Notes under the pieces: model-generated
Seen by the model: only the letters and a program-made list of their open reading frames with translations
Database searches by the model: none
Told to the model about the DNA's origin: nothing
Shown here: piece by piece, positions 1 to 12,840 of the stretch
How the letters are laid out: each line of letters opens with the position of its first letter
Position numbering within the stretch: the first letter of the stretch is position 1
Made by a program: the position numbers and the translations under genes
Assembly (NCBI GenBank): GCA_043228905.1
Contig: JBHGNT010000003.1
Coordinates: forward strand, 22,878,001-22,942,000
Length of the DNA: 64,000 bases
Source of the DNA: Azolla caroliniana
Lineage: Eukaryota; Polypodiophyta
Direction of reading: 5' to 3'

Positions 1-540
1 ATTATATTTGACATTGCTCAAGTCTATTATGAGATCAGAGGAAAATATTTGTCTCCTTAGAGAAGGATTTGGAGCTCTTCCCAGAGTGACGGAGTGCAAT
101 AATCAAAGATACGTACTATTCTTCCTTCTAGAGATAAGGAGACAGAGAGAGGGCTTCTTGAGGGAGAAATTGATACTCGCTGATCCTCCTAGGAAGAGAA
201 TTTTGAAAGATTTCTTTCGCATGGATACTTCTAGGGACACTCCTCATGATGTACAAGAAAACATCACTGCCAAAATGGAGTCTTTACTCAGAGGAGTCAT
301 GACAACTATATGTATTTCTCTGTCGTAGACATCACTGGCACTAACCTGGAGCCACGACCTGAATGTGCATTTCCTCATAAGAACAAAACCATCATCACCC
401 TGTATTGGAGATGTCCTACTCATACCACTGACCTTTCTATATTGGATTACCTAATGCTGGTTACTCTTATAGGGCAGCAATTTCAGGTCAATTATCAGGC
501 ACCAAACCTCATTTTTGGTTATTCATGATCACATTATTCA
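1..540 (+). other. Unrecognised coding-like stretch, two overlapping frames
   Basis: One frame is open from 8 to 328 (106 codons) and another from 310 to 528 (72 codons); read one after the other they look like a single frameshifted coding stretch. The first holds a basic segment around residues 44-70, the second a proline/threonine-rich stretch (FSVVDITGTNLEPRPECAFP). I do not recognise the family. It lies 5' of the first visible ARP2 exon on the same strand, but it does not match the ARP2 residues that should precede that exon, so it is more likely inside an ARP2 intron or a separate decayed insertion. It may also be chance open frames. Confidence 0.2.
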
Positions 541-733
541 ATCAATTTAGTTTTAAGAAGCTAAAATTGGAAGACATTTTTCTTTTGTTACTTGCGATGA
601 TGTGTTCAAACAATTGTAAGGTCTCATAGGATATTATTATCTTTTAGAGACAATAATTTTCCTTCTATACTCTTTTCTATTAGAAACTTCATGTAAAATC
701 AAGATGTCATAAAGTCTTCATCGCACATTGCAG

Positions 734-3396
734 GTACCTGTTGTTGATGGATTTTCCTTTCCACACAGCACAAAGCGTATGAAGGTCGCTGGTCGCCAGA
801 TCACTTCTTACCTGATTGATCTTCTACTTCGGAGAGGGTGAGATGTTACATTTTTTTTTAGATTTATAAATTTATCAGAAAGTTATATTTGTTTACTGAG
901 TGTATGGCACTCTCCTTTTATATGGAAAGATATATTAATATTAATGTCTGTAAAAGAGCATAGTGTAAGGGTTTTATATTAATCACCAATTTATTCATTC
1001 AGACTCTTGTCTTCAGTGATTTTCCTTTCTTCTGAGCATTTTTGACATTTCTTCGTTCAGACACAAGGCAGTATTAATCCTTCTAATGGTAGTTCAAATG
1101 CAGTCAAACTATGTAGTTGTTCTTGAATTATGCTGGATAGCTTCGAAAGTGATAGAAGTTTGTTTGGCATAGTTACCTTTGCCTTATGGTCTGTAACTGG
1201 TTCTTGAACTTTTCATGATGGACTGTATGATTGTTCTGTTCATAAGCTAGTAATGTTTTCTTTTTGAGTTGCTAGCTATAAAACTCCATTTGCCATCTTT
1301 CTCTTAAAGGGTAGACTATACTTACCTTTCTTCATTTGTCTTATTCACAATGGACAGGGTTATGTGTTTTGTCCATAAATCGAGAACTTTTCTTTTGAGT
1401 TGCTAGCAGTATAAGTAGATTTCTGGAGATCTTCATTTCTTCATTTGTCTTTCTCCTTTAAAAGCATAGATTGCTTTGCTTTTATTGTATGTTTGGAAGA
1501 AGGCTAACAAGGTTATGCTTGACAGATATTCATTCAATCGCACAACTGATTTCGAGACTGTAAGAGAGATAAAAGAGCAGCTTTGTTATGTAAGGTTGTA
1601 GTTATTGAGCTTGTGATTATCCTATATATCGCTTTATTGTTGTGCAGCAGTTGTTTACTCTTCATTTTTTTAAAACTCCTTTCCAGTTTTGATTTTGACC
1701 GAGAATATCAACTTGGAGTTGAGACGACTATCCTAGTCAAGCAGTATACAGTAAGAATCGACAAAGAATTTTTCTTTGCCTTTCCTCAAACTATCTGAAA
1801 AATATCTATGACGCACACAAGTTCTATTTTATTTTATGAAGAACAGCTACCAGATGGGAGGGTGATAAAGGTTGGAGGAGAACGTTTTCAGGCTCCAGAG
1901 GCACTTTTCAATCCAGTAAGCTCTAGATTTATTGAACCTTGGTGATATCATCCATTCATATGTAGGTGTTCAAAATTCCCTTCATTGTGGTATCACATAT
2001 TATTTGCATCAAATTCTGAATTTCAAATATAACCATTCCAGCAATTTTGCATTCCATGTTCATATGTTACTTAATACAAGATAAATGGATGTCAAATTAG
2101 GTATGGATTCAAGATTTAACACATGTTTTCTTCAAGTTTATATTATTGGATAGATTCTTAATATACAGAACTGTCGAAACCTAAAATCGAAAATGAAATG
2201 AAATTCATTAAGATTGCGTTTATATTTTCAGGGAAAGCTAAACTGAAGTAAAATGATTTGTTTTTACAGGAGTTAATAGATGTTGAAGGAGAAGGATTAG
2301 CTGAAATGGCCTTTAGATGTGTTCAGGAGATGGACATAGATAATCGAATGCCTGTGAGATCCTACTCTTAAAAAAGCCTGCTGACAGCATAAGCAAGTGA
2401 TATGTCTTACAAAATTTGTCTCACGGTTTATGTTATTTATTCAGCTTTACCAGCATGTTGTTTTGAGTGGAGGAAGTACGATGTTTCCTGGATTACCCAG
2501 CAGGTGAATGTTTATTTTTGTTCTGTGTTGCAATGGATATTTGTGAATAGTCATTCATTTGTTATTGAATGTTATGAATTTAAGTAAATGTGTTTGCATG
2601 GACTGATTGTTTATTGTTATGATGTGCTGTTTGACTGTTAAACAAAGCAGGCTAGAGAAGGAAATGCGGCATCTATATCTTGAAAATGTACTCAGAGGAA
2701 ATAAACAGGGTCTGAAGGTAATTAATCACTTTTTTTGATATCATGAGATATTGGCTTTCATGTGTGAGTCCTCTTGCTTATTATTTATTTTGTTGGGTTT
2801 CATTGTAAAGATATATATGTGGAGCTATACAAAGGACCTTAAGAACTTTGAGCATTTCAAGATCCAATTCCGAGAGTTTAACACTTAATATTTATCTGTC
2901 ATGATTGTAACTTTATGATGTTGAGGTGATAATATGAATGTTATTGTTATCATGTGCTGATTGATTTTTTTATAAAAAATGTCCATTTGTAATTTGTCTG
3001 AGGGTTAAAAAGTCTTGGGCATATCCAACTTAAGTTGTAGACATGTTGATTTATAGTCATGAAGTTTTCTAAGGTTCTGAAATGTAAGATCTGTTTTTCT
3101 CTCAATAGAAGCTGAAGCTCAGGATTGAAGATCCACCACGAAGAAAGCATATGGTTTTTCTAGGAGGTTCAGTGTTGGCTGGGATAATTAAGGTGTTTTG
3201 TTTGTCCGCATATTTTTTGGCATCATTTCACAATCTATTTAATTTAAGCTTCCTTTTGCACAACCAAGCAAAAATGATAGTTAAAGAATAAAACTATATC
3301 TCTCTCCGCCTGCAGAATGCACCGGAATTGTGGATCAGTAGAAAAGAGTACGAAGAAGAAGGGTTCCAGTGCCTTGAAAAATTTGGACAATCTTAA
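734..3396 (+). CDS. ARP2: Actin-related protein 2 (Arp2/3 complex subunit), 3' part, nine exons
   Basis: Exons 734-837, 1526-1594, 1687-1750, 1847-1915, 2270-2353, 2445-2503, 2651-2717, 3109-3192 and 3316-3396 all have AG/GT borders and join in phase into the C-terminal 226 residues of ARP2. Visible hallmarks are [40 protein letters not shown], the nucleotide-binding [16 protein letters not shown], and [21 protein letters not shown]. Plant ARP2 is about 389 residues, so roughly the first 160 codons lie upstream; the exon that should come directly before 734 is not found in 1-733. ARP2 is one of the two actin-like subunits of the Arp2/3 complex, which nucleates branched actin filaments at cell cortex and membranes. 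Two features of the splicing decided the model: the donor at 1595 rather than 1590 restores the reading frame (LCYVS then FDFDREYQ). No internal stop or frameshift is seen, so this looks functional. Confidence 0.94.
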
Positions 3397-5440
3397 GTAT
3401 TATTTGAGGTATCAATGGATTTGAAAGATTTGTCCATTTGGGATACCATGCATATATTGAAAATACAGAGCTTTGTTTTGTACAATTATTAGACTTGCTA
3501 GGAAAGGCAATGATTTTGTCTTCAATCCTTGGGTTGTGGAAAGTGAAATTTGTTAAATCATTTACGGTGAGACAATTGTAGACAGTGGGCTTTTTGGACT
3601 ATTGCAAACTATTTAAAGCTCGTGTTTTGTTCATAACCTTCAGGATGTGGGTGCAATCCCCACTACGTGCATCATGGTATGGACATCATCCGTCCACATG
3701 CCATCTTTTATTTTAAGGATAAGCAACTTCTCCTGAGGAGTCTCTATGGGCTGAATATTCTATATCCTACATGCATGCCCTTGGGATATTCATAAGCATC
3801 GTATATGCAATGACCTTAGCTCTGCACTTTATTTTGTCTTTCTAAATTCTTCTTCTTGTGTTAGGCCCACAAAGTTCATTTCGAGTTCTCTTTAGGGTTT
3901 CTGGAGCATTCTTCCAACAAACACTCAAATGAAGCACAACAGTCTAAAGAGCTAAAATGCTATGGAGAAGTAAAGTTAACATAGGAGAAAAAACATCACA
4001 CCAAGTGTACTTGAAGATGAACATAGCTGTAAGAAAATGCAGGTGCATGATAACATTGAATACATGAACTTTAATTATTGCATGTAAATATTGTATAAGA
4101 GATCTAAAATAAGACCTAGTGAATGCGCGAAATTAACCATTGCGTGCAAATGTTGTATAAGAGATCTAAAGGAGAAATCCTAGTAAATACATGAACTTGA
4201 ATCATTGCATGTAGATATTGTATTAGAGAAACCTAGAACAGAAAACCATGTTGAACTATTCCAAATCTAGGTTTTAATGTACTATATGGCTTGTTCTCCA
4301 ATGAATTCCAATGATTGGTAAAAGGTGTTCAAAGATGGAAAAGGTTTCAAGTGTACTGCATAAGTATTCGTTATTGTTGAGTAACAAACAAAGGCAGTCT
4401 TTGTGTTAGTAATAATAAACAAAAGTGGTTATTGTTAAGGTGCATTTTTTTTAATTCGAGAGTTATTGTTTATATTAATAGGTGAGGGGGTCCAACTATT
4501 ACTTAGGATTCACCATCTTGTGTCAAGACAACATGTTTTACAAAAGATATCATCAAGAAGACTCTCATTTACTGTCCCTTAAATATATCGTTCCCTAGTC
4601 CACATTGCTCTCCATATTCTCTTGCATAATTAACTCTACATGTATGTTCTTTTTATTGACCTCTAGCATGACCTCACACGTCATATATTTGCATAGATAT
4701 GGAGATGATCCATCCCATGATTCAACTTTATCCTTGTTGATCATGATTAATATAGTGCTCATTGCTAATACCTCATACCTCATGAATCCATATTACAACT
4801 TCAATCATTTCTTTCATAGGGTTCTTGATCCATTACGTACTAGAGGCATCTAAAATGATATGTAGCACCTCTTCAATATATGTTGGAATTCATGGAGTTT
4901 GTGAACATACAAGATACAAGTAATTCACATGGTGGCTTATTTGGTGTGGGTTTTCTTGTTGTTGGATGGTTGTGCTACAATAGGAAAGAGATATAAAGGA
5001 TTATATTAATTCATTGTCAAAAGTTTAGGGTTAACTTGTTGGCCATGAAAGTTGAAACAATATTGTTTTCTAGGGTTGCATGACTTAATCCTCTTATGTA
5101 CTAATTAATGTTCGATTTATGCGCTAAGGAATTCTTGCATAACTCCAAGAATATAAATGCCCTAGGTAACTAGTGAGCATTGATGGTGAATGGAGTGCAA
5201 TGCCATGCAAGATACATTTCCTAGGAAAACCTTAACCATAGTGTGCCTTCATTTGTCCTTAAGACTTATAGATATTTGCTAAATTTGTGACCATTTTATT
5301 TTAAAGAAGTTAAAACCATAGATAAAGAAAATAAACTTTTGTATGTATAATGTTATATCACCCTAGGGGGAGTGGTCTATTCTACCATAGTGTGTTTATG
5401 TTTCGCAGCTAAGAATATTATTATTTGTGCAACTTTACTA
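3397..5440. other. ARP2 3' UTR and intergenic DNA
   Basis: After the ARP2 stop there is AT-rich sequence with no convincing gene. At about 4060-4240 a loosely conserved unit of roughly 65 bp occurs three times (core: attgcatgtaaatattgta followed by taagagatctaaa), with copies at about 4075, 4137 and 4203. Short open frames at 4595-4853 overlap on both strands and show no family match. Confidence 0.5.
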
Positions 5441-5446
5441 GGGATA

Positions 5447-5641
5447 TATATACATATACATATATATACATATATATACATATACATATATATACATATA
5501 TATACATATACATATATATACATATATATACATATACATATATATACATATATATACATATACATATATATACATATATATACATATACATATATATACA
5601 TATACATATATATACATATATATACATATATATATATATAT

Positions 5642-5672
<31 letters not shown>
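5447..5672. repeat. AT-rich microsatellite with 26-bp higher-order period
   Basis: Alternating purine-pyrimidine tract made only of AT steps with interspersed AC. The C residues fall at spacings 6, 10, 10, 6, 10, 10, giving a 26-bp higher-order unit over most of the tract, ending in a pure (AT) run at about 5630-5672. It creates long open frames of Tyr, Ile, His and Thr on both strands that are artefacts. Confidence 0.95.
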
Positions 5673-5678
<6 letters not shown>

Positions 5679-8600
5679 AGAATAGGGATTCGGTAGACGT
5701 GGACTAAGTCTACACTAGAGAGATACATGTCTCGATTCTTATTGTTTTTCATGATTTAAAAGTTCAAGAAGCCAACATTTGTTTGTTAGTTTATTCAAAT
5801 AAAATGAAAAATGTGTTTTCTTTTACAACACCATTGGAATTCTTTCCATTGCTCTTGGAACACAATATGACAACTTCCAACACACATGGAAGGGTTTCGT
5901 CAAATCTTTGTTTTATTTCCAATATAACTTTATGAGGACTTACAATTTTCCCTATGCATTGAATGAGGTCTGATTATAAAATACACAAGCAACATTCAAT
6001 TCCAACATTATTTTATGACAGGTGGTAGATAAAATTACACAGACAAGCATGCATTTCTGAAATATTAAATTATAGAAAGATGAGTGAGCAAATGAAGCCC
6101 AAATGCATGGAGAATAAAGAGACTAGAGAGTAGTTAAAAGGTGCACAAGTATCATGGAGATACATCGGAAACTACAAGGTATGATCTTATAACTATATAT
6201 GAGTGATGGGAATTTGTGCAGAAGGGTCCTCATGCACTGAAGAGAAAGATGTACTTGGGGATGTAAAGAGCTTGGGAATTTAACTTAGGACGTGCAAAGA
6301 AAATGGCATCGGGATGTCCATTACTAAAGACTCAAAATTGAAACCTTAAACATACTTTTAAAGAGATATGGTCGAATGAAACTTTTAAAGGAGAAGAGCT
6401 TTGAAATGATGGTCAATTATGGTAAAAAAATGCGAGAATGGGAAATTGTTGAGAAACCATCAATTGCGTGCGTGTCTTCTCTCGATTTATTAAGAAGTGT
6501 TGGGGCTACATAGAAATCAATGTGGGATACGTATTATCAATTGAAAGTTATGTGCTACCTTGAGTTTTTGATGTAGGTTACTCAAACTTTGAGGCCAATT
6601 GCACATAATTCAATGTTGAAGGTTTGATTAATTGTCAACCACACGTGAACGTGATAAGGACCATGAGGATCTAGGATAACCCAACAACATAATGAAAGGG
6701 TAGCATCTTAATTCTTTTGGATTAGCTTAATAAATGTGCACAAATTGGTGTTTAAAAATGAGTAGAGTTTGCACTGTCAAGTCTCAAAATTTCCCCAATT
6801 CTAACACACATATTTAAACTTTGATGTTTTGGGCATCTATCACAAATGATATGTGCTACCTCACTTGTGTGTGTGTGTGTGTGTGTGTTTTTGGGGGGTG
6901 GGGGAGGGGTAACGGTCACATGCTGAAAAAGAGAAAATGGACTTCCTATTATTGTTGCAACTAATTACTCAATTCCATCTCATGTTTGCATGTCCAGACT
7001 AGTCAAGTAAATCCTATAGCTTTAGAATTTGGAATTTGATTATGGTAAATTTATCTTCACAATGCTACGATGCCTACACATGGCTTTAACTATACACATA
7101 ACAAGAAACCATATCCACTTAACAAATTTAAGTGAAACAACAAGATAGCTCGATACTAGGATGGCTTTTCTGTTTCCAAGAAATCATTTGAAAAGTTTAC
7201 TAGATTTTGAAAGGAGAAATATGCAAAAAGATGCACAAGGTAAAATCCATGGCGTAGAGTTGCAAGAACCCAATAATTTAATGCAATATCACACATAGAT
7301 TTAAGAAAAGTATATTGCATAAAGATGCCTTCTATAAATTGGTCACAATACTTATTCTACTTTTGCCTATGGTCATAACGTTCAAAATTCAAGGTCAAAG
7401 AATTATATGCACAATGTGACCATACAAGAATGCAAATAATCCCATTATTACTCTCTATGGAACTTACAAACCGATGTTCTCACACACAAGTCCAATGAGT
7501 TATATGCACAACGTGACCATACAATAAAACAAATTATCCACAATGCAAATTATTCTATGAGTAGTCTCTTTACACTTTTACACTCTTTACTTTGAGTGCT
7601 TCTAAGCTCTTTAGTGTCTAATCTATACTTGTATATTTCTCTTTATTCTTTGTGGGTTTTCACCTCACTTTGAGGTTTCCCACTAGTAATAAAAGTGTTA
7701 CTAAAAACAAACTATGATTAGTTCTCTTGGAGGTTAACAACCAATGTGCTCATAGAGAATATGAATCTTTGTTAGGTTTTTCATACCCAAGAAAACATAG
7801 ACAAGTGTGAAATGAGATCTTGACAACAATAGTGGGCAGGGTGTTAGACTATATAATTTTCATACAATGTAAAATGACATTACATTAAAGTTATCATATC
7901 ATTCAGATTTCTAAACTACACATGCATAGATGTATGTATAAACTAATGAGGTTTATGCATGTGTGTGCACTATAGTGTATTTAATGTATGGGCAAAATAT
8001 ATGAGGACAAATGATTCAATTGTTGTAACTTTCCAAAATATATAGTGAATGACAAATGATTCAATCGTTGTCCAAAATATATAATGACAAATGAGTCAAA
8101 CAAATCTATATCACAACGAACAATCTTTGAAGCTAATTGTGAAAGACAAATGATGACTTGTTAACAAAAGCCCACTTTTCTACCAAGCTAGTTATTAATT
8201 ATGTAGTGAATGGAGATTTTGATTCAATATTCCCTTAGGCTATAAGTATTCATTAAGCTATGAAGAACATCCAATAGAAGGAAATGTGTCCGTTTCGTGT
8301 GTTTAATAATGCATGATTATTATTTCCATGATCATATGTTGACGATATTGATGAGAATATTTCATGTAATCATGCAATGGTAGTATCATGGATACTTAGT
8401 GCATCTTCTTGTAGAAGACACACCCTAGCATGGGTGATGTATTAATTGGGTATGATCAACTCATCTGTAAATTCATGAGTCTAAACAATAAAGTACAAGT
8501 TCAATTTCGATAAGACAAGGACTTGAAATAGCATAAGCATACATGTTAGGCAAATAGAGGGGTCTAAAAATCGAAACCTCTTACGTCGAGCTTCTATATT

Positions 8601-9958
8601 TAAAATGGTTTGTACATATTTAAAATGGACTACCTCTAGATTTCCTTTCATGTTTGGCAATAGGAGACAACAAACACTGAAATGGGGTGGGCGCATAGAA
8701 TGGCATTGTCCTATGAACTGAATGTAAAGTAAAAAGCTTGACTCTAAAGTCAAGCTGATTAGACAATCTTTCATTCATGATACGTGACAACCTTATACAC
8801 AATCATGGACAATTATTCCAGGTACTACGAACCACGAAGTCCGTTTCAATACTATTTCAAGTACACCGTCAATGTTTAGTTTAAGAAAGGGCCACAAGGG
8901 TTGTATGTATGAAGTAAGTATCTTAACGCATGCAATTTCACATATGAGCAAACAGAAGTACCATGGGAGCAGACATGTCGTGACACATTGGGAAAGGACC
9001 AAGTCGATGGGGCTAGGTCATATCAAAAACTATGTTTTAATCTTAAGGACTTATAGACTGTATGAGGAATTTTATTGGTAGTTATCCTAGGGTTTCCTAA
9101 TAATTGGGATCACTAAATATATTGTTACAATGTTATGGTGGGAGGGTTGTCCAGGCACATAATTGGTATATCATGTCTAAAAACAAAGTTTATTATTATT
9201 ATTATAGTTACATAATGTTTTTGTTTTCCCAAAAAAATAACATAATGTTTTACTATAATATTTTGATAGATTACTATTCAAAAGGACAACAAAAAATTTG
9301 CCCAATTCTATTATTCAATTAAACAAAAAACAAATAGAATTCAAAGGAAATGAAAACAAAAGATAAATAAGAAACAACTTTAATGAAAAAGCAATAAGAA
9401 AATAAGAAATTTAAAAAATATATAAATACATACAACATATGCATTCTTCACTTTCTTTCTTCCATTCCTAATTTCCCCCCCAATACTTTCTCTCTTTCTT
9501 AATTAGAGTTAGTACGAGCTTTTGAGAGGTCTAATTAATTCAATCTGTACCAACTAATTTTAATTCATTCTCTTAAAACCATCACCATTGGCTAAATAAA
9601 AAGGCAAGTTGATTCTTTACAACATTTCTGAGTAGAATTCACGGCGATTGATCGTAAATTTGGAACTATAACATGTGTTTAGTAAGAATTAATCATTTCA
9701 TTCCTATCGTATATCATTACAGGAGAAATGTTTAAATAAAGATTATAATTTTGTGATTAAGCAAATAATCCCATTCCTATAGGTCATTCCTTATCAGACA
9801 TGCTCAATATATCATTCATTGCTAGTTCATTCACGGGCAATTAATTCTAACGATTATAATAATTTCTGCATGTGAGTAATGACATTGAATTAATCATGCT
9901 GGAGGCTAGCATTTGCAGGGGAATTTTAAGAAATCCATTCAAATAATTTACCATCATC
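5673..9958. other. Intergenic AT-rich DNA, no gene supported
   Basis: About 4.3 kb with only short open frames lacking family resemblance. It contains a GT run at 6866-6888 directly followed by a G-rich stretch (6889-6912), weak internal repeats such as two copies of gacaaatgattcaat at about 8008 and 8050, and two copies of a motif centred on atgcacaaCgtgaccataca at about 7409 and 7504. The last 300 bp before the LBD gene are AT-rich and probably hold its promoter, but no single element stands out. Confidence 0.5.
6866..6912. repeat. GT microsatellite plus G-rich tract
   Basis: Eleven or so GT units are followed by T-tract and runs of five to six G (ggggggtgggggagggg). The G runs could form a quadruplex on the + strand. 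Confidence 0.85.
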
Positions 9959-12840
9959 ATGAGTTGCAACGGATGCCGAGTGTTGCGCAAAGGTTGTGGC
10001 GAAGGATGCGTGCTGCGCCCGTGCCTGCAGTGGATCGAGTCCCCCGAGTCCCAGGGCTACGCCACTCTCTTCGTCGCCAAATTCTTCGGGCGGGCCGGAC
10101 TCATGGAGTTCATCAGTGGTGTCCCCGAGACCGAAAGAACAGGTATATATATATATCTATCTATATACACATCTCAAGCCTAGAATTATTTGCAAGTTTA
10201 GCATGGAATCACAACATCTTTTTGAATCAATGCATTTCAAACTATAATTTGATCCATTGCTCTTGATTGCCAATGGTCTGAGAGTGTGCAAGTTAATTCC
10301 CTCCCTCCTAATATTAGGGAACCAGTTATAAGTGTACAATTTCTTATATTGTTTAGATTAGGGCAACACTTTGAGAACATAATTAAGATACAAATCACAT
10401 AGGTCCAATGGTATGGTATGCTAGATAGACGTTGGAAACCCCTGGGCCATAAGTTATAACCATGGGGCACATGAAATGTCCCCCCATTAATGAAGAGACA
10501 TTACCATGGGCCACATGAAATGTCCTCCCCATTAATGTAGCCCATGCCGAGGTCACAATTTAGGGTTTGCCTTACGGCTTTGCAAGGAGTGTGGGTCGAT
10601 ATACCGCTCGAATATGGAGCATGTCCACTCTTGATAGCAATGGCCCCCCCCCAAACCCATTACTATCGTAGATGTAACCAGGACTTCCCGCACTCCTTGT
10701 TGGCCGTAAGGCACTAATGCTAAAAGGGCCACATGAAATGTCCTCCCCATTAATGTAGCCCATGCCGAGGTCTTGCGCCTACTTATAATATGCAATTCGA
10801 TGACATTATACTGTTGTGACCGGCCACGATCCTCCGTGATTGATCATCATGTAAATTACGGTCTTGCGCCGACTTATATGCAATTCGATGACATTATACT
10901 GTTGTGACCGGCCACGATCCTCCATGATTGATCATCATGTAAATTAAGGTCTGGGTAGTGCGATACCAATGTTAGAGAAGAGGTAATTAAAAGAATTATG
11001 GTAGAAAAGGATATATTCCAACAAAAGATGAAGCTATGTTGTAATCAGATCATTAATACAAATAGGAGCTTTTTTTTAAAGATTTATACATTACCCCTTT
11101 TTTTTGTATCCTGAAAGTTTCTAAAACTAGAGTTTTTGTAAAGTAGATTTTCTAGAATTAGACACTTCTTCTACACCATAGATCTTCTTGCAGCACTTTG
11201 ACACTAGTCTCCAGACATTGGATATCATGGCTTGACAATTGATTTGTGATATTATTGGTGATACACCAATTCTAGATATTGCAGGAATCAGCGTTGGTAC
11301 AATGTCAATGATCACAAAGCACACTCTATGCTATACAATATATATATATATATAATATATACAATGTACCAACAGATTGATAAAATCGTGAGAATTCATC
11401 GTCGTGAAGCCCATATATTGAAAACAGAGCACTTAAGAAGCTGCATGATTCCGATACTCTGCGAAACATTAGATGGTCGCAGAAACATTAGATGGTAGGG
11501 ATATACAGGATCGAATAATGATGAGTTTGATTAATTATAGATTGTAAATTTTTGGAAGAATTATGATGAGTTTTTATGAATTATAGCTAATGATTTTTGT
11601 AGAGATAATGTTGACTAATGGAATAATTGAATCTGAGAGAGTGTGTGTGGATGATGATGATGATGCAGCTCTGTTTCAGTCACTTCTGTATGAAGCTTGT
11701 GGGAGGACAGTGGACCCTGTCTATGGAGCAGTGGGCCTCTTATGGGCGGGCAAATGGCACCTCTGCCAAGAGGCTGTCCAAAGAGTGCTCACAACTGGAG
11801 GCATCAATCCTCCCAATACCCATCATTCTGCCTCTAATCCTCATCCTCATAATCTGCATCCCCATCCCAAACTGATGATTAGCATGAAAAGGAACAATAT
11901 ATTCAGCCATAATCCCAACCACGCTGCCATTAACAGCCCTAATCATGCCCTTCCTGACGCTAATCTCACCCCTAATCACAGCCTCAACTGCAGCGATGCG
12001 ATCCGGAAGAGCATGCTACCCCCTCGCATCTTGCAGATGCCTCCTCCTCCATTTGCCCAGCCCTCACCTTCCTTCGCCCACAGATCAAATGTATTTCTTA
12101 TGGGCCGCGCGGCTAATGATGATGGCGATGGTCACAAGATGAATACAATCCAAGGATTGGTTCATGAAGCTCCAAATCATGCAACCCAATGTCATCATCA
12201 TGTTCATGATCATGATAAGAAGGTGATGATACTGCCTAATCCTGACCCTAACCCTAACCCTAACCCTAACCCTAACCCTAACTGTAATCCTAATCCTAAT
12301 CCGAATCATGATAAGTGCATACACCACCCCTTACTGGATATTCATAATCCTAATAGCACTCTGTGTAAAAGGCTAAAACTCCTCCAATCTGAAGATCATC
12401 CTGCACTCAATCTCAACATGCAGGTTATGCTTACTCATCACAATGATAATGATGATGATAATAACACTCTTACTAATCATCATCATCATCATCATCATCA
12501 TCATAACAATAGGATTTACAATGATAACAATCAGCTAGCTGGCCCAGCTAATTATGTAGCAACCGATTACAAGTGTTCCTCATCAATTCATATTAGTAGT
12601 GGGTTAGGGCGGGTGGATCAAACTAACACTAATTTCAACAATCATATTGCTTCTGGTACTAAGGATAATCAAGAGGAGATCAAAATAGAATTAGATTTGA
12701 CATTGAATTCATCATCATCATCATCATCAAATTCATCGTCATCATGCCATGATCATGATCATGATCATGATCATAAGTTCTCCTTATCTCTCTCATCAAC
12801 CCAGTTAACCTCCGTTAAGCTCCTCAACCTTTTGGTTTAA
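9959..12840 (+). CDS. Class II LOB-domain (LBD) transcription factor, two exons
   Basis: Exon 1 is 9959-10142 and exon 2 is 11669-12840, joined through a 1,526-bp intron (AG|GT donor after ERT, GCAG acceptor) to give 451 residues. Residues 3-17 carry the LOB zinc motif CX2CX6CX3C (C3, C6, C13, C17), followed by [20 protein letters not shown], and after the splice [19 protein letters not shown] and [14 protein letters not shown]. This pattern and the intron position are those of class II LBDs (LBD37-42 type), nuclear DNA-binding proteins, several of which repress nitrogen and anthocyanin genes. The C-terminal half is far longer than the usual ~250-residue protein: it is rich in Asn, His and Pro, with an NP repeat (~251-273), a nine-His run (~331-339), Ser runs and HD repeats. 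An EAR-type LxLxL motif (LDLTL, ~400) suggests a repressor. The exact orthologue cannot be told from this alone. Confidence 0.93.
10508..10772. repeat. Direct repeats flanking an imperfect palindrome in the LBD intron
   Basis: A 47-bp block (starting gggccacatgaaatgtcctc) occurs at 10508-10554 and again at 10726-10772. Between them, 10570-10591 (ccttacggc...aaggagtg) is the inverted counterpart of 10690-10712 (cactccttg...gccgtaagg), so the interval can fold into a long hairpin. The layout resembles a small nonautonomous transposon or its remains; no coding capacity. Confidence 0.7.
10772..10949. repeat. Two-unit tandem repeat of about 89 bp in the LBD intron
   Basis: Units at 10772-10861 and 10862-10949 share almost every base (core gttgtgaccggccacgatcc), differing by a few substitutions and a 3-bp indel. 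It abuts the second copy of the 47-bp direct repeat. Confidence 0.85.
12238..12310 (+). repeat. CCCTAA telomere-like microsatellite inside LBD exon 2
   Basis: Six uninterrupted CCCTAA hexamers, flanked by degenerate CCTAAT units, lie in frame and encode the Asn-Pro repeat of the LBD protein. This is the TTAGGG type rather than the usual plant TTTAGGG heptamer. A six-base unit keeps the reading frame whatever the copy number. Confidence 0.9.

Noticed and set aside
5372-5752. Open frames of 74-111 codons rich in Tyr, Ile, His, Thr or Met on both strands
   Set aside because: They are translations of the AT/AC microsatellite and have mirror frames on the other strand.
10508-10949. CRISPR-like direct repeats
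   Set aside because: Plant nuclear intron, few copies, no regular spacers; these are ordinary tandem and inverted repeats.
12239-12280. Interstitial telomere or chromosome-end remnant
   Set aside because: Only about six CCCTAA units, in frame inside an LBD coding exon and of the non-plant hexamer type; a coding microsatellite is simpler.
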